Part shown: positions 42,331 to 53,785 of the stretch, piece after piece | How positions within the stretch are numbered: the first letter of the stretch is position 1 | Layout: every line of letters begins with the position of its first letter | Source: Lethocerus indicus | Taxonomy: Eukaryota > Arthropoda > Insecta > Hemiptera > Belostomatidae | DNA length: 64,000 nt | Assembly (NCBI GenBank): GCA_019843655.1 | Contig: JACDQD010000009.1 | Span: forward strand, 5,599,431-5,663,430 | Reading direction: 5' to 3' | Made by a program: the position numbers and the translations under genes | The notes under the pieces: model-generated | Database searches by the model: none | The model's input: only the letters and a program-made list of their open reading frames with translations | Told to the model about the DNA's origin: nothing

Positions 42331-42565
42331 GGAACTAGATTCATCGGTGTTTCTGAAACTATTTTTTATGAAGTTCATTACCGAAAATAATGATTCACAA
42401 GCGTATATTGAAGACAGATCTGTATCTGGGGTCAATATAACTAAACGGCAATATAACGGAATGCTACTGGCGTAGGGATTCTAGGAAAATTCCGCCGAAT
42501 TCAGATTTCGGCTTAGTCTTCCCTTAATTAGTGATTTTTAATTGTCAATCAATACCGAATATAAT

Positions 42566-42573
42566 GCGGAAAT
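42566..42573. repeat. Left copy of the 8-bp direct repeat bounding the array (GCGGAAAT)
   Basis: GCGGAAAT abuts the first base of array unit 1. The same 8 bp abut the last array base at 53778-53785. A preceding T is also shared. This is what a target-site duplication looks like. Confidence 0.75.
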
Positions 42574-42624
42574 GAGCAGTGAAAGTGCAGTGCGGGATGG
42601 CCCACTGCCAACCATCACTTTACA

Positions 42625-42666
42625 GATGGTAAACAATCGATGATAAACAATCGATGGTAAACAATG
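42625..42666. repeat. Three 14-bp repeats at the unit head (unit 1 copy)
   Basis: GATGGTAAACAATC, GATGATAAACAATC and GATGGTAAACAATG follow each other without gaps. The motif contains AAACAAT, similar to Sox/Fox binding cores, and ATCGAT. It recurs at the head of every unit. Confidence 0.9.
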
Positions 42667-42712
42667 GATTGATTTTACTCATGCTGTCGATGAGTTGGGA
42701 ATTTTAAAAAAA

Positions 42713-43026
42713 TTTTTTCTCTTTTTTCTTTTTTTCTTTTTTACTTTTTTATCTTTTTTTTCCTTTTTTTTCCTTTTTTTCCCTTCCCATTGTATTCTCC
42801 ATCCTGTTTTTCTCTTTTATCTTTTTATCTTTTTTCTTTTTTATCTATTTTTCTTTTTATCTATTTTTCTTTTTTTTTTCTTTTTTTCTTTTTTTTCTTT
42901 TTTATCCTTTTTCCTTTTTCCTTTTTCCCTTCCATTGTATTTTCCATTCTGTTTTTCTCTTTTGTCTTTTTTAACTCTTTTTTCGTTTTTATCTTTTTTT
43001 TCTTTTTCCCTTTTTTTCCCTTGTTT
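42713..43026. repeat. Polypyrimidine tract of unit 1
   Basis: About 314 bp of almost pure T and C on the + strand. Two internal landmarks (CATTGTATTCTCCATCCTG and CATTGTATTTTCCATTCTG) show that the tract itself contains a ~150-bp duplication. Length varies strongly from unit to unit. Confidence 0.9.
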
Positions 43027-43106
43027 TCTGCAGTCTTTTACCCTAAATTACTACCTAAATTAAAATTAGAATCTTATATTTTTTATAACGATAAATAATC
43101 ACTTAT

Positions 43107-43156
<50 letters not shown>

Positions 43157-43222
43157 CACTGCTGCTCGCCGAAATTACAAAGTTTCTAATTTAGTTAGTA
43201 ATTTAGGATAAAAGACTGCAGA
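43027..43222. repeat. Hairpin element with 35-bp arms around (TA)n (unit 1 copy)
   Basis: Left arm 43027-43061 and right arm 43188-43222 are inverted copies that match at 33 of 35 positions, beginning TCTGCAGTCTTTTA. The loop carries a TA tract that differs in length in each unit. The structure resembles a MITE caught inside the unit, but no clear target duplication flanks it. Confidence 0.85.
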
Positions 43223-43659
43223 CATAAATATTTAGACATTCCCGATATAAATCCCTCCATTCAAAACTCCGAAACTAAGTATCTGCTCGAAAATTAATGC
43301 AATTCTTCACCAATTTCGTCTTACGAGTTTTCCCCGTCTTCAGTAGCGTTACGTCAAATTATTGAGGCGATATTTCTCAATATAGGCAACAGTCGGGCAA
43401 CACACGCTTCCAAACCTGTTATTCTTTGTCGGCCTATTGAAAACTATTAGGGGGATGTTCCAAAAACGAATGGCGGCGATTTTTCCGCACAAAAAATTAA
43501 ACCAAAATGTACGATTTTTAAATTGATTACAAACGCTATTCGCGTTGTAATAAATTCGGAATGAAATCTCGTCCGGTCTAACTTCAGGACGAATTGGCGA
43601 TTATCTATTTACCTAAATTAAATAGAAAACTTAGAAATATTCAAACAAGAAAAACAGAG

Positions 43660-43755
43660 TCATAAACCAAAAGAATAATTCGCGTACGGTCCAACGATGC
43701 CTCCAGCCCAAAATCCGCACCGAACAGTGACACGTTGAGGATGCATCTGTTTTCG
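43660..43755 (-). pseudogene. Remnant of a Tc1/mariner-type (IS630 superfamily) transposase
   Basis: The minus strand reads HPQRVTVRCGFWAGGIVGP preceded by KQM, closely resembling a conserved segment of arthropod DDE transposases (HPQ.VTVWC..W.GGIIGP). A TGA ends the frame shortly after, and in unit 1 a TAA lies just upstream; units 4 and 7 carry one more T in the adjacent T run, which extends the match to INEKQM. The usual Trp after VTV is Arg. Only about 25 codons survive, so it cannot encode an enzyme. The same remnant is in all eight full units (also near 45020, 46380, 47720, 48970, 50310, 51650 and 52970). Confidence 0.75.
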
Positions 43756-43986
43756 TTAATCATTACTATATCTACTACTTTAAAACATCAAATAACGGAT
43801 AGCTGTCAGTTTGTCATGTTTTAGAGATTCCAAACACCCTTGAGGTGCGGTGTTCTGAAACACTTCGTTAGGTTGTTGTGTTTCTTTTTCATGTTTTGTA
43901 AATTCATTAAGAGATTCCTCCAAGTCTAAGACACTCATTATAAGACCGCTCCGTATTCGCTAGTTTATTCGGTCCTGCAGGTAAGT

Positions 43987-44472
43987 GAGCAGTGAAAGTG
44001 CGGTGCGGATGGCCCACTGCCAACCATCACTTTACAGATGGTAAACAATCGATGATAAACAATCGATGGTAAACAATGGATTGATTTTACTCATGCTGTC
44101 GATGAGTTGGGAATTTAAAAAATTTTTCTCTTTTTCTTTTTTTCTTTTTTACTTTTTATCTTTTTTCCTTTTTTCCTTTTTCCCTTCCCATTGTATTCTC
44201 CATCCTGTTTTCTCTTTTATCTTTTTATCTTTTTTCTTTTTATCTATTTTTCTTTTTATCTATTTTTCTTTTTTTTTTTTTTTTCTTTCTTTTTTCTTTT
44301 TCCTTTTTATTTTTTTCCATTCTGTTTTTCTCTTTTGTCTTTTTAACTCTTTTTCGTTTTATCTTTTTTCTTTTTCCCCTTTTTCCCTTGTTTTCTGCAG
44401 TCTTTTACCCTAAATTACTACCTAAATTAAAATTAGAATCTTATATTTTTATAACGATAAATAATCACTTAT

Positions 44473-44516
<44 letters not shown>

Positions 44517-45341
44517 TGCTGCTCGCCGAAATTACAAAGTTTCTAATTTAGTTAGTAATTTAGGATAAAAGACTGCAGACATAAATATTTAGACATTCCC
44601 GATATAAATCCCTCCATTCAAAACTCCGAAACTAAGTATCTGCTCGAAAATTAATGCAATTCTTCACCAATTTCGTCTTACGAGTTTTCCCCGTCTTCAG
44701 TAGCGTTACGTCAAATTATTGAGGCGATATTTCTCAATATAGGCAACAGTCGGGCAACACACGCTTCCAAACCTGTTATTCTTTGTCGGCCTATTGAAAA
44801 CTATTAGGGGGATGTTCCAAAAACGAATGGCGGCGATTTTTCCGCACAAAAAATTAAACCAAAATGTACGATTTTTAAATTGATTACAAACGCTATTCGC
44901 GTTGTAATAAATTCGAATGAAATCTCGTCCGGTCTAACTTCAGGACGAATTGGCGATTATCTATTTACCTAAATTAAATAGAAAACTTAGAAATATTCAA
45001 ACAAGAAAAACAGAGTCATAAACCAAAAGAATAATTCGCGTACGGTCCAACGATGCCTCCAGCCCAAAATCCGCACCGAACAGTGACACGTTGAGGATGC
45101 ATCTGTTTTCGTTAATCATTACTATATCTACTACTTTAAAACATCAAATAACGGATAGCTGTCAGTTTGTCATGTTTTAGAGATTCCAAACACCCGAGGC
45201 GCGGCGTTCTGGAAACACTTCGTTAGGTTGTTGTGTTTCTTTTTCATGTTTTGTAAATTCATTAAGAGATTCCTCCAAGTCTAAGACACTCATTATAAGA
45301 CCGCTCCGTATTCGCTAGTTTATTCGGTCCTGCAGGTAAGT
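43987..45341. repeat. Array unit 2 (1355 bp)
   Basis: Full copy. The 3' part is nearly identical to unit 1; the pyrimidine tract is shorter. Confidence 0.95.
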
Positions 45342-46697
45342 GAGCAGTGAAAGTGCGGTGCGGATGGCCCACTGCCAACCATCACTTTACAGATGGTAAA
45401 CAATCGATGATAAACAATCGATGGTAAACAATGGATTGATTTTACTCATGCTGTCGATGAGTTGGGAATTTTAAAAATTTTTTCTTTTTTTTTTTTCTTT
45501 TTTACTTTTTATCTTTTTCCTTTTTTTCCTTTTTTTCCATTGTATTCTCCATCCTGTTTTTCTCTTTTATCTTTTTATCTTTTTTCTTTTTTATCTATTT
45601 TTTCTTTTTATCTATTTTTTCTTTTTTCTTTTTTTTCTTTTATCCTTTTTTTTTTTCCTTTTTTCCTTCCATTGTATTTTCCATTCTGTTTTTCTCTTTT
45701 GTCTTTTTAACTCTTTTTCGTTTTATCTTTTTTTCTTTTTCCCCCTTTTTTCCTTGTTTTCTGCAGTCTTTTACCCTAAATTACTACCTAAATTAAAATT
45801 AGAATCTTATATTTTTTATAACGATAAATAATCACTTATATCATATATATATATATATATATAATCACTGCTGCTCGCCGAAATTACAAAGTTTCTAATT
45901 TAGTTAGTAATTTAGGATAAAAGACTGCAGACATAAATATTTAGACATTCCCGATATAAATCCCTCCATTCAAAACTCCGAAACTAAGTATCTGCTCGAA
46001 AATTAATGCAATTCTTCACCAATTTCGTCTTACGAGTTTTCCCCGTCTTCAGTAGCGTTACGTCAAATTATTGAGGCGATATTTCTCAATATAGGCAACA
46101 GTCGGGCAACACACGCTTCCAAACCTGTTATTCTTTGTCGGCCTATTGAAAACTATTAGGGGGATGTTCCAAAAACGAATGGCGGCGATTTTTCCGCACA
46201 AAAAATTAAACCAAAATGTACTTAGATTTTAAATTGATTACAAACGCTATTCGCGTTGTAATAAATTCGGAATGAAATCTCGTCCGGTCTAACTTCAGGA
46301 CGAATTGGCGATTATCTATTTACCTAAATTAAATAGAAAACTTAGAAATATTCAAACAAGAAAAACAGAGTCATAAACCAAAAGAATAATTCGCGTACGG
46401 TCCAACGATGCCTCCAGCCCAAAATCCGCACCGAACAGTGACACGTTGAGGATGCATCTGTTTTCGTTAATCATTACTATATCTACTACTTTAAAACATC
46501 AAATAACGGATAGCTGTCAGTTTGTCATGTTTTAGAGATTCCAAACACCCCGAGGCGCGGCGTTCTGGAAACACTTCGTTAGGTTGTTGTGTTTCTTTTT
46601 CATGTTTTGTAAATTCATTAAGAGATTCCTCCAAGTCTAAGACACTCATTATAAGACCGCTCCGTATTCGCTAGTTTATTCGGTCCTGCAGGTAAGT
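45342..46697. repeat. Array unit 3 (1356 bp)
   Basis: Full copy with a private 3-bp difference near 46218 (GTACTTAGATTTT) and a short TA tract. Confidence 0.95.
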
Positions 46698-48048
46698 GAG
46701 CAGTGAAAGTGCGGTGCGGGATGGCCCACTGCCAACCATCACTTTACAGATGGTAAACAATCGATGATAAACAATCGATGGTAAACAATGGATTGATTTT
46801 ACTCATGCTGTCGATGAGTTAAATTTTAAAAAAATTTTTCTCTTTTTCTTTTTTTTCTTTTTTTACTTTTTTATCTTTTTTTTCCTTTTTTTTCCTTTTT
46901 TTCCCTTCCCATTGTATTCTCCATCCTGTTTTTTCTCTTTTATCTTTTTTATCTTTTTTTCTTTTTTATCTATTTTTCTTTTTATATTTTTTTTTCTTTT
47001 ATCCTTTTTTCCTTTTTCCTTTTTCCCTTCCATTGTATTTTCCATTCTGTTTTTCTCTTTTGTCTTTTTAACTCTTTTTCGTTTTTATCTTTTTTCTTTT
47101 TCCCCTTTTTTCCCTTGTTTTCTGCAGTCTTTTACCTAAATTACTACCTAAATTAAAATTAGAATCTTATATTTTTATAACGATAAATAATCACTTATAT
47201 CATATATATATATATATATAATCACTGCTGCTCGCCGAAATTACAAAGTTTCTAATTTAGTTAGTAATTTAGGATAAAAGACTGCAGACATAAATATTTA
47301 GACATTCCTGATATAAATCCCTCCATTCAAAACTCCGAAACTAAGTATCTGCTCGAAAATTAATGCAATTCTTCACCAATTTCGTCTTACGAGTTTTCCC
47401 GTCTTCAGTAGCGTTACGTCAAATTATTGAGGCGATATTTCTCAATATAGGCAACAGTCGGGCAACACACGCTTCCAAACCTGTTATTCTTTGTCGGCCT
47501 ATTGAAAACTATTAGGGATGTTCCAAAACGAATGGCGGCGATTTTTCCGCACAAAAAATTAAACCAAAATGTACGATTTTTAAATTGATTACAAACGCTA
47601 TTCGCGTTGTAATAAATTCGGAATGAAATCTCGTCCGGTCTAACTTCAGGACGAATTGGCGATTATCTATTTACCTAAATTAAATAGAAAACTTAGAAAT
47701 ATTCAAACAAGAAAAACAGAGTCATAAACCAAAAGAATAATTCGCGTACGGTCCAACGATGCCTCCAGCCCAAAATCCGCACCGAACAGTGACACGTTGA
47801 GGATGCATCTGTTTTTCGTTAATCATTACTATATCTACTACTTTAAAACATCAAATAACGGATAGCTGTCAGTTTGTCATGTTTTAGAGATTCCAAACAC
47901 CCCGAGGCGCGGCGTTCTGGAAACACTTCGTTAGGTTGTTGTGTTTCTTTTCATGTTTTGTAAATTCATTAAGAGATTCCTCCAAGTCTAAGACACTCAT
48001 TATAAGACCGCTCCGTATTCGCTAGTTTATTCGGTCCTGCAGGTAAGT
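46698..48048. repeat. Array unit 4 (1351 bp)
   Basis: Full copy. Shares ATTAGGGATG with units 7 and 8, CCTGATATAAAT with unit 8, and T5 in the transposase remnant with unit 7. Confidence 0.95.
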
Positions 48049-49289
48049 GAGCAGTGAAAGTGCGGTGCGGGATGGCCCACTGCCAACCATCACTTTACAG
48101 ATGGTAAACAATCGATGATAAACAATCGATGGTAAACAATGGATTGATTTTACTCATGCTGTCGATGAGTTAATTTTAAAAAATTTTTCCTTTTTCTTTT
48201 TTTCTTTTCTTTTTATCTTTTTCCTTTTTTTATTGTATCTATTTTTTATCTTTTTTATCTTTTTTTCTTTTTTTATTTTCCATTCTGTTTTTCTCTTTTG
48301 TCTTTTTAACTTTTTTTTTTTATCTTTTTTTTCTTTTTTCCCCCCTTTTTTTCCCTTGTTTTCTGCAGTCTTTTACCCTAAATTACTACCTAAATTAAAA
48401 TTAGAATCTTATATTTTTTATAACGATAAATAATCACTTATATCATATATATATATATATAATCACTGCTGCTCGCCGAAATTACAAAGTTTCTAATTTA
48501 GTTAGTAATTTAGGATAAAAGACTGCAGACATAAATATTTAGACATTCCCGATATAAATCCCTCCATTCAAAACTCCGAAACTAAGTATCTGCTCGAAAA
48601 TTAATGCAATTCTTCACCAATTTCGTCTTACGAGTTTTCCCCGTCTTCAGTAGCGTTACGTCAAATTATTGAGGCGATATTTCTCAATATAGGCAACAGT
48701 CGGGCAACACACGCTTCCAAACCTGTTATTCTTTGTCGGCCTATTGAAAACTATTAGGGGGATGTTCCAAAAACGAATGGCGGCGATTTTTCCGCACAAA
48801 AAATTAAACCAAAATGTACGATTTTTAAATTGATTACAAACGCTATTCGCGTTGTAATAAATTCGGAATGAAATCTCGTCCGGTCTAACTTCAGGACGAA
48901 TTGGCGATTATCTATTTACCTAAATTAAATAGAAAACTTAGAAATATTCAAACAAGAAAACAGAGTCATAAACCAAAAGAATAATTCGCGTACGGTCCAA
49001 CGATGCCTCCAGCCCAAAATCCGCACCGAACAGTGACACGTTGAGGATGCATCTGTTTTCGTTAATCATTACTATATCTACTACTTTAAAACATCAAATA
49101 ACGGATAGCTGTCAGTTTGTCATGTTTTAGAGATTCCAAACACCTGAGGCGCGGCGTTCTGAAACACTTCGTTAGGTTGTTGTGTTTCTTTTCATGTTTT
49201 GTAAATTCATTAAGAGATTCCTCCAAGTCTAAGACACTCATTATAAGACCGCTCCGTATTCGCTAGTTTATTCGGTCCTGCAGGTAAGT
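48049..49289. repeat. Array unit 5 (1241 bp, shortened pyrimidine tract)
   Basis: Shortest full copy; most of the first half of the internal duplication in the pyrimidine tract is missing. Confidence 0.95.
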
Positions 49290-50633
49290 GAGCAGTGAAA
49301 GTGCGGTGCGGGATGGCCCACTGCCAACCATCACTTTACAGATGGTAAACAATCGATGATAAACAATCGATGGTAAACAATGGATTGATTTTACTCATGC
49401 TGTCGATGAGTTGGAATTTTAAAAAATTTTTCTCTTTTTCTTTTTTTCTTTTTTACTTTTTATCTTTTTCCTTTTTTCCTTTTTCCCTTCCCATTGTATT
49501 CTCCATCCTGTTTTTCTTTTTATCTTTTTTATCTTTTTCTTTTATCTATTTTTCTTTTTATCTATTTTTCTTTTCTGGAATTTTTTTTTTTTTTTCTTTT
49601 TTCTTTTTTCTTTTTTCCTTTTGTATTTTCCATTCTGTTTTCTCTTTTGTCTTTTTAACTTTTTTCGTTTTATCTTTTTTTCTTTTTCCCCTTTTTCCCT
49701 TGTTTTCTGCAGTCTTTACCCTACTACCTAAATTAAAATTAGAATCTTATATTTTTTATAACGATAAATAATCACTTATATCATATATATATATATATAT
49801 ATATAATCACTGCTGCTCGCCGAAATTACAAAGTTTCTAATTTAGTTAGTAATTTAGGATAAAAGACTGCAGACATAAATATTTAGACATTCCCGATATA
49901 AATCCCTCCATTCAAAACTCCGAAACTAAGTATCTGCTCGAAAATTAATGCAATTCTTCACCAATTTCGTCTTACGAGTTTTCCCCGTCTTCAGTAGCGT
50001 TACGTCAAATTATTGAGGCGATATTTCTCAATATAGGCAACAGTCGGGCAACACACGCTTCCAAACCTGTTATTCTTTGTCGGCCTATTGAAAACTATTA
50101 GGGGGATGTTCCAAAAACGAATGGCGGCGATTTTTCCGCACAAAAAATTAAACCAAAATGTACGATTTTAAATTGATTACAAACGCTATTCGCGTTGTAA
50201 TAAATTCGAATGAAATCTCGTCCGGTCTAACTTCAGGACGAATTGGCGATTATCTATTTACCTAAATTAAATAGAAAACTTAGAAATATTCAAACAAGAA
50301 AAACAGAGTCATAAACCAAAAGAATAATTCGCGTACGGTCCAACGATGCCTCCAGCCCAAAATCCGCACCGAACAGTGACACGTTGAGGATGCATCTGTT
50401 TTCGTTAATCATTACTATATCTACTACTTTAAAACATCAAATAACGGATAGCTGTCAGTTTGTCATGTTTTAGAGATTCCAAACACCCGAGGCGCGGCGT
50501 TCTGGAAACACTTCGTTAGGTTGTTGTGTTTCTTTTCATGTTTTGTAAATTCATTAAGAGATTCCTCCAAGTCTAAGACACTCATTATAAGACCGCTCCG
50601 TATTCGCTAGTTTATTCGGTCCTGCAGGTAAGT
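49290..50633. repeat. Array unit 6 (1344 bp)
   Basis: Full copy, similar to units 2 and 3, with CTGGAA inside the pyrimidine tract. Confidence 0.95.
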
Positions 50634-51101
50634 GAGCAGTGAAAGTGCGGTGCGGATGGCCACTGCCAACCATCACTTTACAGATGGTAAACAATCGATG
50701 ATAAACAATCGATGGTAAACAATGGATTGATTTTACTCATGCTGTCGATGAGTTAATTTTAAAAAATTTTTTCTTTTTTCTTTTTTTTTTTTTTTACTTT
50801 TTATCTTTTTTCCTTTTTTTCCTTTTTTCCCTCCCATTGTATTCTCCATCCTGTTTTTCTCTTTTATCTTTTTATCTTTTTTCTTTATCTATTTTTATCT
50901 ATTTTTCCTTTTTCTTTTTATCCTTTTTTTTTTTCCTATTGTATTTTCCATTCTGTTTTTCTCTTTTGTCTTTTTAACTCTTTTTCGTTTTTATCTTTTT
51001 TCTTTTTCCCCTTTTTTTCCCTTGTTTTCTGCAGTCTTTTACCTAAATTACTACCTAAATTAAAATTAGAATCTTATATTTTTATAACGATAAATAATCA
51101 C

Positions 51102-51152
<51 letters not shown>

Positions 51153-51974
51153 CACTGCTGCTCGCCGAAATTACAAAGTTTCTAATTTAGTTAGTAATTT
51201 AGGATAAAAGACTGCAGACATAAATATTTAGACATTCCCGATATAAATCCCTCCATTCAAAACTCCGAAACTAAGTATCTGCTCGAAAATTAATGCAATT
51301 CTTCACCAATTTCGTCTTACGAGTTTTCCCGTCTTCAGTAGCGTTACGTCAAATTATTGAGGCGATATTTCTCAATATAGGCAACAGTCGGGCAACACAC
51401 GCTTCCAAACCTGTTATTCTTTGTCGGCCTATTGAAAACTATTAGGGATGTTCCAAAACGAATGGCGGCGATTTTTCCGCACAAAAATTAAACCAAAATG
51501 TACGATTTTAAATTGATTACAAACGCTATTCGCGTTGTAATAAATTCGGAATGAAATCTCGTCCGGTCTAACTTCAGGACGAATTGGCGATTATCTATTT
51601 ACCTAAATTAAATAGAAAACTTAGAAATATTCAAACAAGAAAAACAGAGTCATAAACCAAAAGAATAATTCGCGTACGGTCCAACGATGCCTCCAGCCCA
51701 AAATCCGCACCGAACAGTGACACGTTGAGGATGCATCTGTTTTTCGTTAATCATTACTATATCTACTACTTTAAAACATCAAATAACGGATAGCTGTCAG
51801 TTTGTCATGTTTTAGAGATTCCAAACACCCGAGGCGCGGCGTTCTGAAACACTTCGTTAGGTTGTTGTGTTTCTTTTCATGTTTTGTAAATTCATTAAGA
51901 GATTCCTCCAAGTCTAAGACACTCATTATAAGACCGCTCCGTATTCGCTAGTTTATTCGGTCCTGCAGGTAAGT
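50634..51974. repeat. Array unit 7 (1341 bp)
   Basis: Full copy with a long TA tract. Shares several length variants with unit 4. Confidence 0.95.
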
Positions 51975-53284
51975 GAGCAGTGAAAGTGCGGTGCGGATGG
52001 CCCACTGCCAACCATCACTTTACAGATGGTAAACAATCGATGATAAACAATCGATGGTAAACAATGGATTGATTTTACTCATGCTGTCGATGAGTTGGGA
52101 ATTTTAAAAAATTTTTCTTTTTTCTTTTTTACTTTTATCTTTTTTTCCTTTTTCCTTTTTCCCTTCCATTGTATTCTCCATCCTGTTTTTCTCTTTTATC
52201 TTTTTATCTTTTTTCTTTTTATCTATTTTTCTTTTTATCTATTTTTTCTTTTTTCCTTTTTTTACTTTTTTCCTTTTTATTGTATTTTCCATTCTGTTTT
52301 TCTCTTTTGTCTTTTTTGCTCTTTTTCGTTTTATCTTTTTTCTTTTTTTCCCCCCTTTTTTCCTTGTTTTCTGCAGTCTTTTACCCTAAATTACTACCTT
52401 TATTAGAATCTTATATTTTTATAACGATAAATAATCACTTATATCATATATATATATATATATCACTGCTGCTCGCCGAAATTACAAAGTTTCTAATTTA
52501 GTTAGTAATTTAGGATAAAAGACTGCAGACATAAATATTTAGACATTCCTGATATAAATCCTCCATTCAAAACTCCGAAACTAAGTATCTGCTCGAAAAT
52601 TAATGCAATTCTTCACCAATTTCGTCTTACGAGTTTTCCCCGTCTTCAGTAGCGTTACGTCAAATTATTGAGGCGATATTTCTCAATATAGGCAACAGTC
52701 GGGCAACACACGCTTCCAAACCTGTTATTCTTTGTCGGCCTATTGAAAACTATTAGGGATGTTCCAAAACGAATGGCGGCGATTTTTCCGCACAAAAATT
52801 AAACCAAAATGTACGATTTTAAATTGATTACAAACGCTATTCGCGTTGTAATAAATTCGAATGAAATCTCGTCCGGTCTAACTTCAGGACGAATTGGCGA
52901 TTATCTATTTACCTAAATTAAATAGAAAACTTAGAAATATTCAAACAAGAAAAACAGAGTCATAAACCAAAAGAATAATTCGCGTACGGTCCAACGATGC
53001 CTCCAGCCCAAAATCCGCACCGAACAGTGACACGTTGAGGATGCATCTGTTTTCGTTAATCATTACTATATCTACTACTTTAAAACATCAAATAACGGAT
53101 AGCTGTCAGTTTGTCATGTTTTAGAGATTCCAAACACCCTGAGGCGCGGCGTTCTGAAACACTTCGTTAGGTTGTTGTGTTTCTTTTCATGTTTTGTAAA
53201 TTCATTAAGAGATTCCTCCAAGTCTAAGACACTCATTATAAGACCGCTCCGTATTCGCTAGTTTATTCGGTCCTGCAGGTAAGT
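51975..53284. repeat. Array unit 8 (1310 bp)
   Basis: Last full copy. Shares variants with units 4 and 7 and has a small deletion in the left hairpin arm region (CTACCTTTATTAG). Confidence 0.95.
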
Positions 53285-53777
53285 GAGCAGTGAAAGTGCG
53301 GTGCGGGATGGCCCACTGCCAACCATCACTTTACAGATGGTAAACAATCGATGATAAACAATCGATGGTAAACAATGGATTGATTTTACTCATGCTGTCG
53401 ATGAGTTAGAATTTTAAAAAAATTTTTCTCTTTTTCTTTTTTTCTTTTTTACTTTTTATCTTTTTTCCTTTTTCCTTTTTCCCTTCCCATTGTATTCTCC
53501 ATCCTGTTTTCTCTTTTATCTTTTTATCTTTTTTCTTTTTATCTATTTTTCTTTTTTATCTATTTTTCTTTTTTTTTTTTTCTTTCTTTTCTTTTTATCC
53601 TTTTTTTTTTCCTTTTTTCCCATTGTATTTTCCATTCTGTTTTTTCTCTTTTGTCTTTTTTAACTCTTTTTTCGTTTTTATCTTTTTTTTCTTTTTTCCC
53701 CCCTTTTTTTCCCTTGTTTTCTGCAGTCTTTTACCCTAAATTACTACCTAAATTAAAATTAGAATCTTATATTTTTT
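53285..53777. repeat. Array unit 9, partial (493 bp)
   Basis: Contains the head, pyrimidine tract and left hairpin arm, then stops inside the hairpin loop at a T6 run. The next base begins the right GCGGAAAT. Confidence 0.95.
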
Positions 53778-53785
53778 GCGGAAAT
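53778..53785. repeat. Right copy of the 8-bp direct repeat bounding the array (GCGGAAAT)
   Basis: Immediately follows the last array base. Matches 42566-42573 exactly. Confidence 0.75.

Larger units (their letters stand above)
42574..43986. repeat. Array unit 1 (1413 bp)
   Basis: First and longest copy. It differs from all others in its head (GTGCAGTGCGGG) and near 43845 (CCCTTGAGGTGCGGTGTTC rather than a GAGGCGCGGCGTTC form). Confidence 0.95.
42574..53777. repeat. 11.2-kb macrosatellite-like tandem array of a ~1.35-kb unit
   Basis: Eight complete head-to-tail copies and one partial copy start at 42574, 43987, 45342, 46698, 48049, 49290, 50634, 51975 and 53285; spacings are 1413, 1355, 1356, 1351, 1241, 1344, 1341 and 1310 bp. 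Outside two variable tracts (pyrimidine-rich and TA) the copies are nearly identical and differ mainly by single-base length changes in homopolymers. Each full unit contains, in order: three copies of a 14-bp motif, a ~300-bp C/T tract, a hairpin with 35-bp arms around (TA)n, a ~750-bp segment with a transposase remnant, and CAG|GTAAGT at the unit end. An 8-bp direct repeat bounds the whole array. No terminal inverted repeats are seen at the array ends. Phenylalanine/serine/leucine-rich open frames in it are translations of the C/T tract and not genes. Confidence 0.97.

Noticed and set aside
43780..43938. A 52-codon ATG frame on the minus strand of unit 1
   Set aside because: Single-base length differences in the other units break the frame, so it is not conserved as coding.
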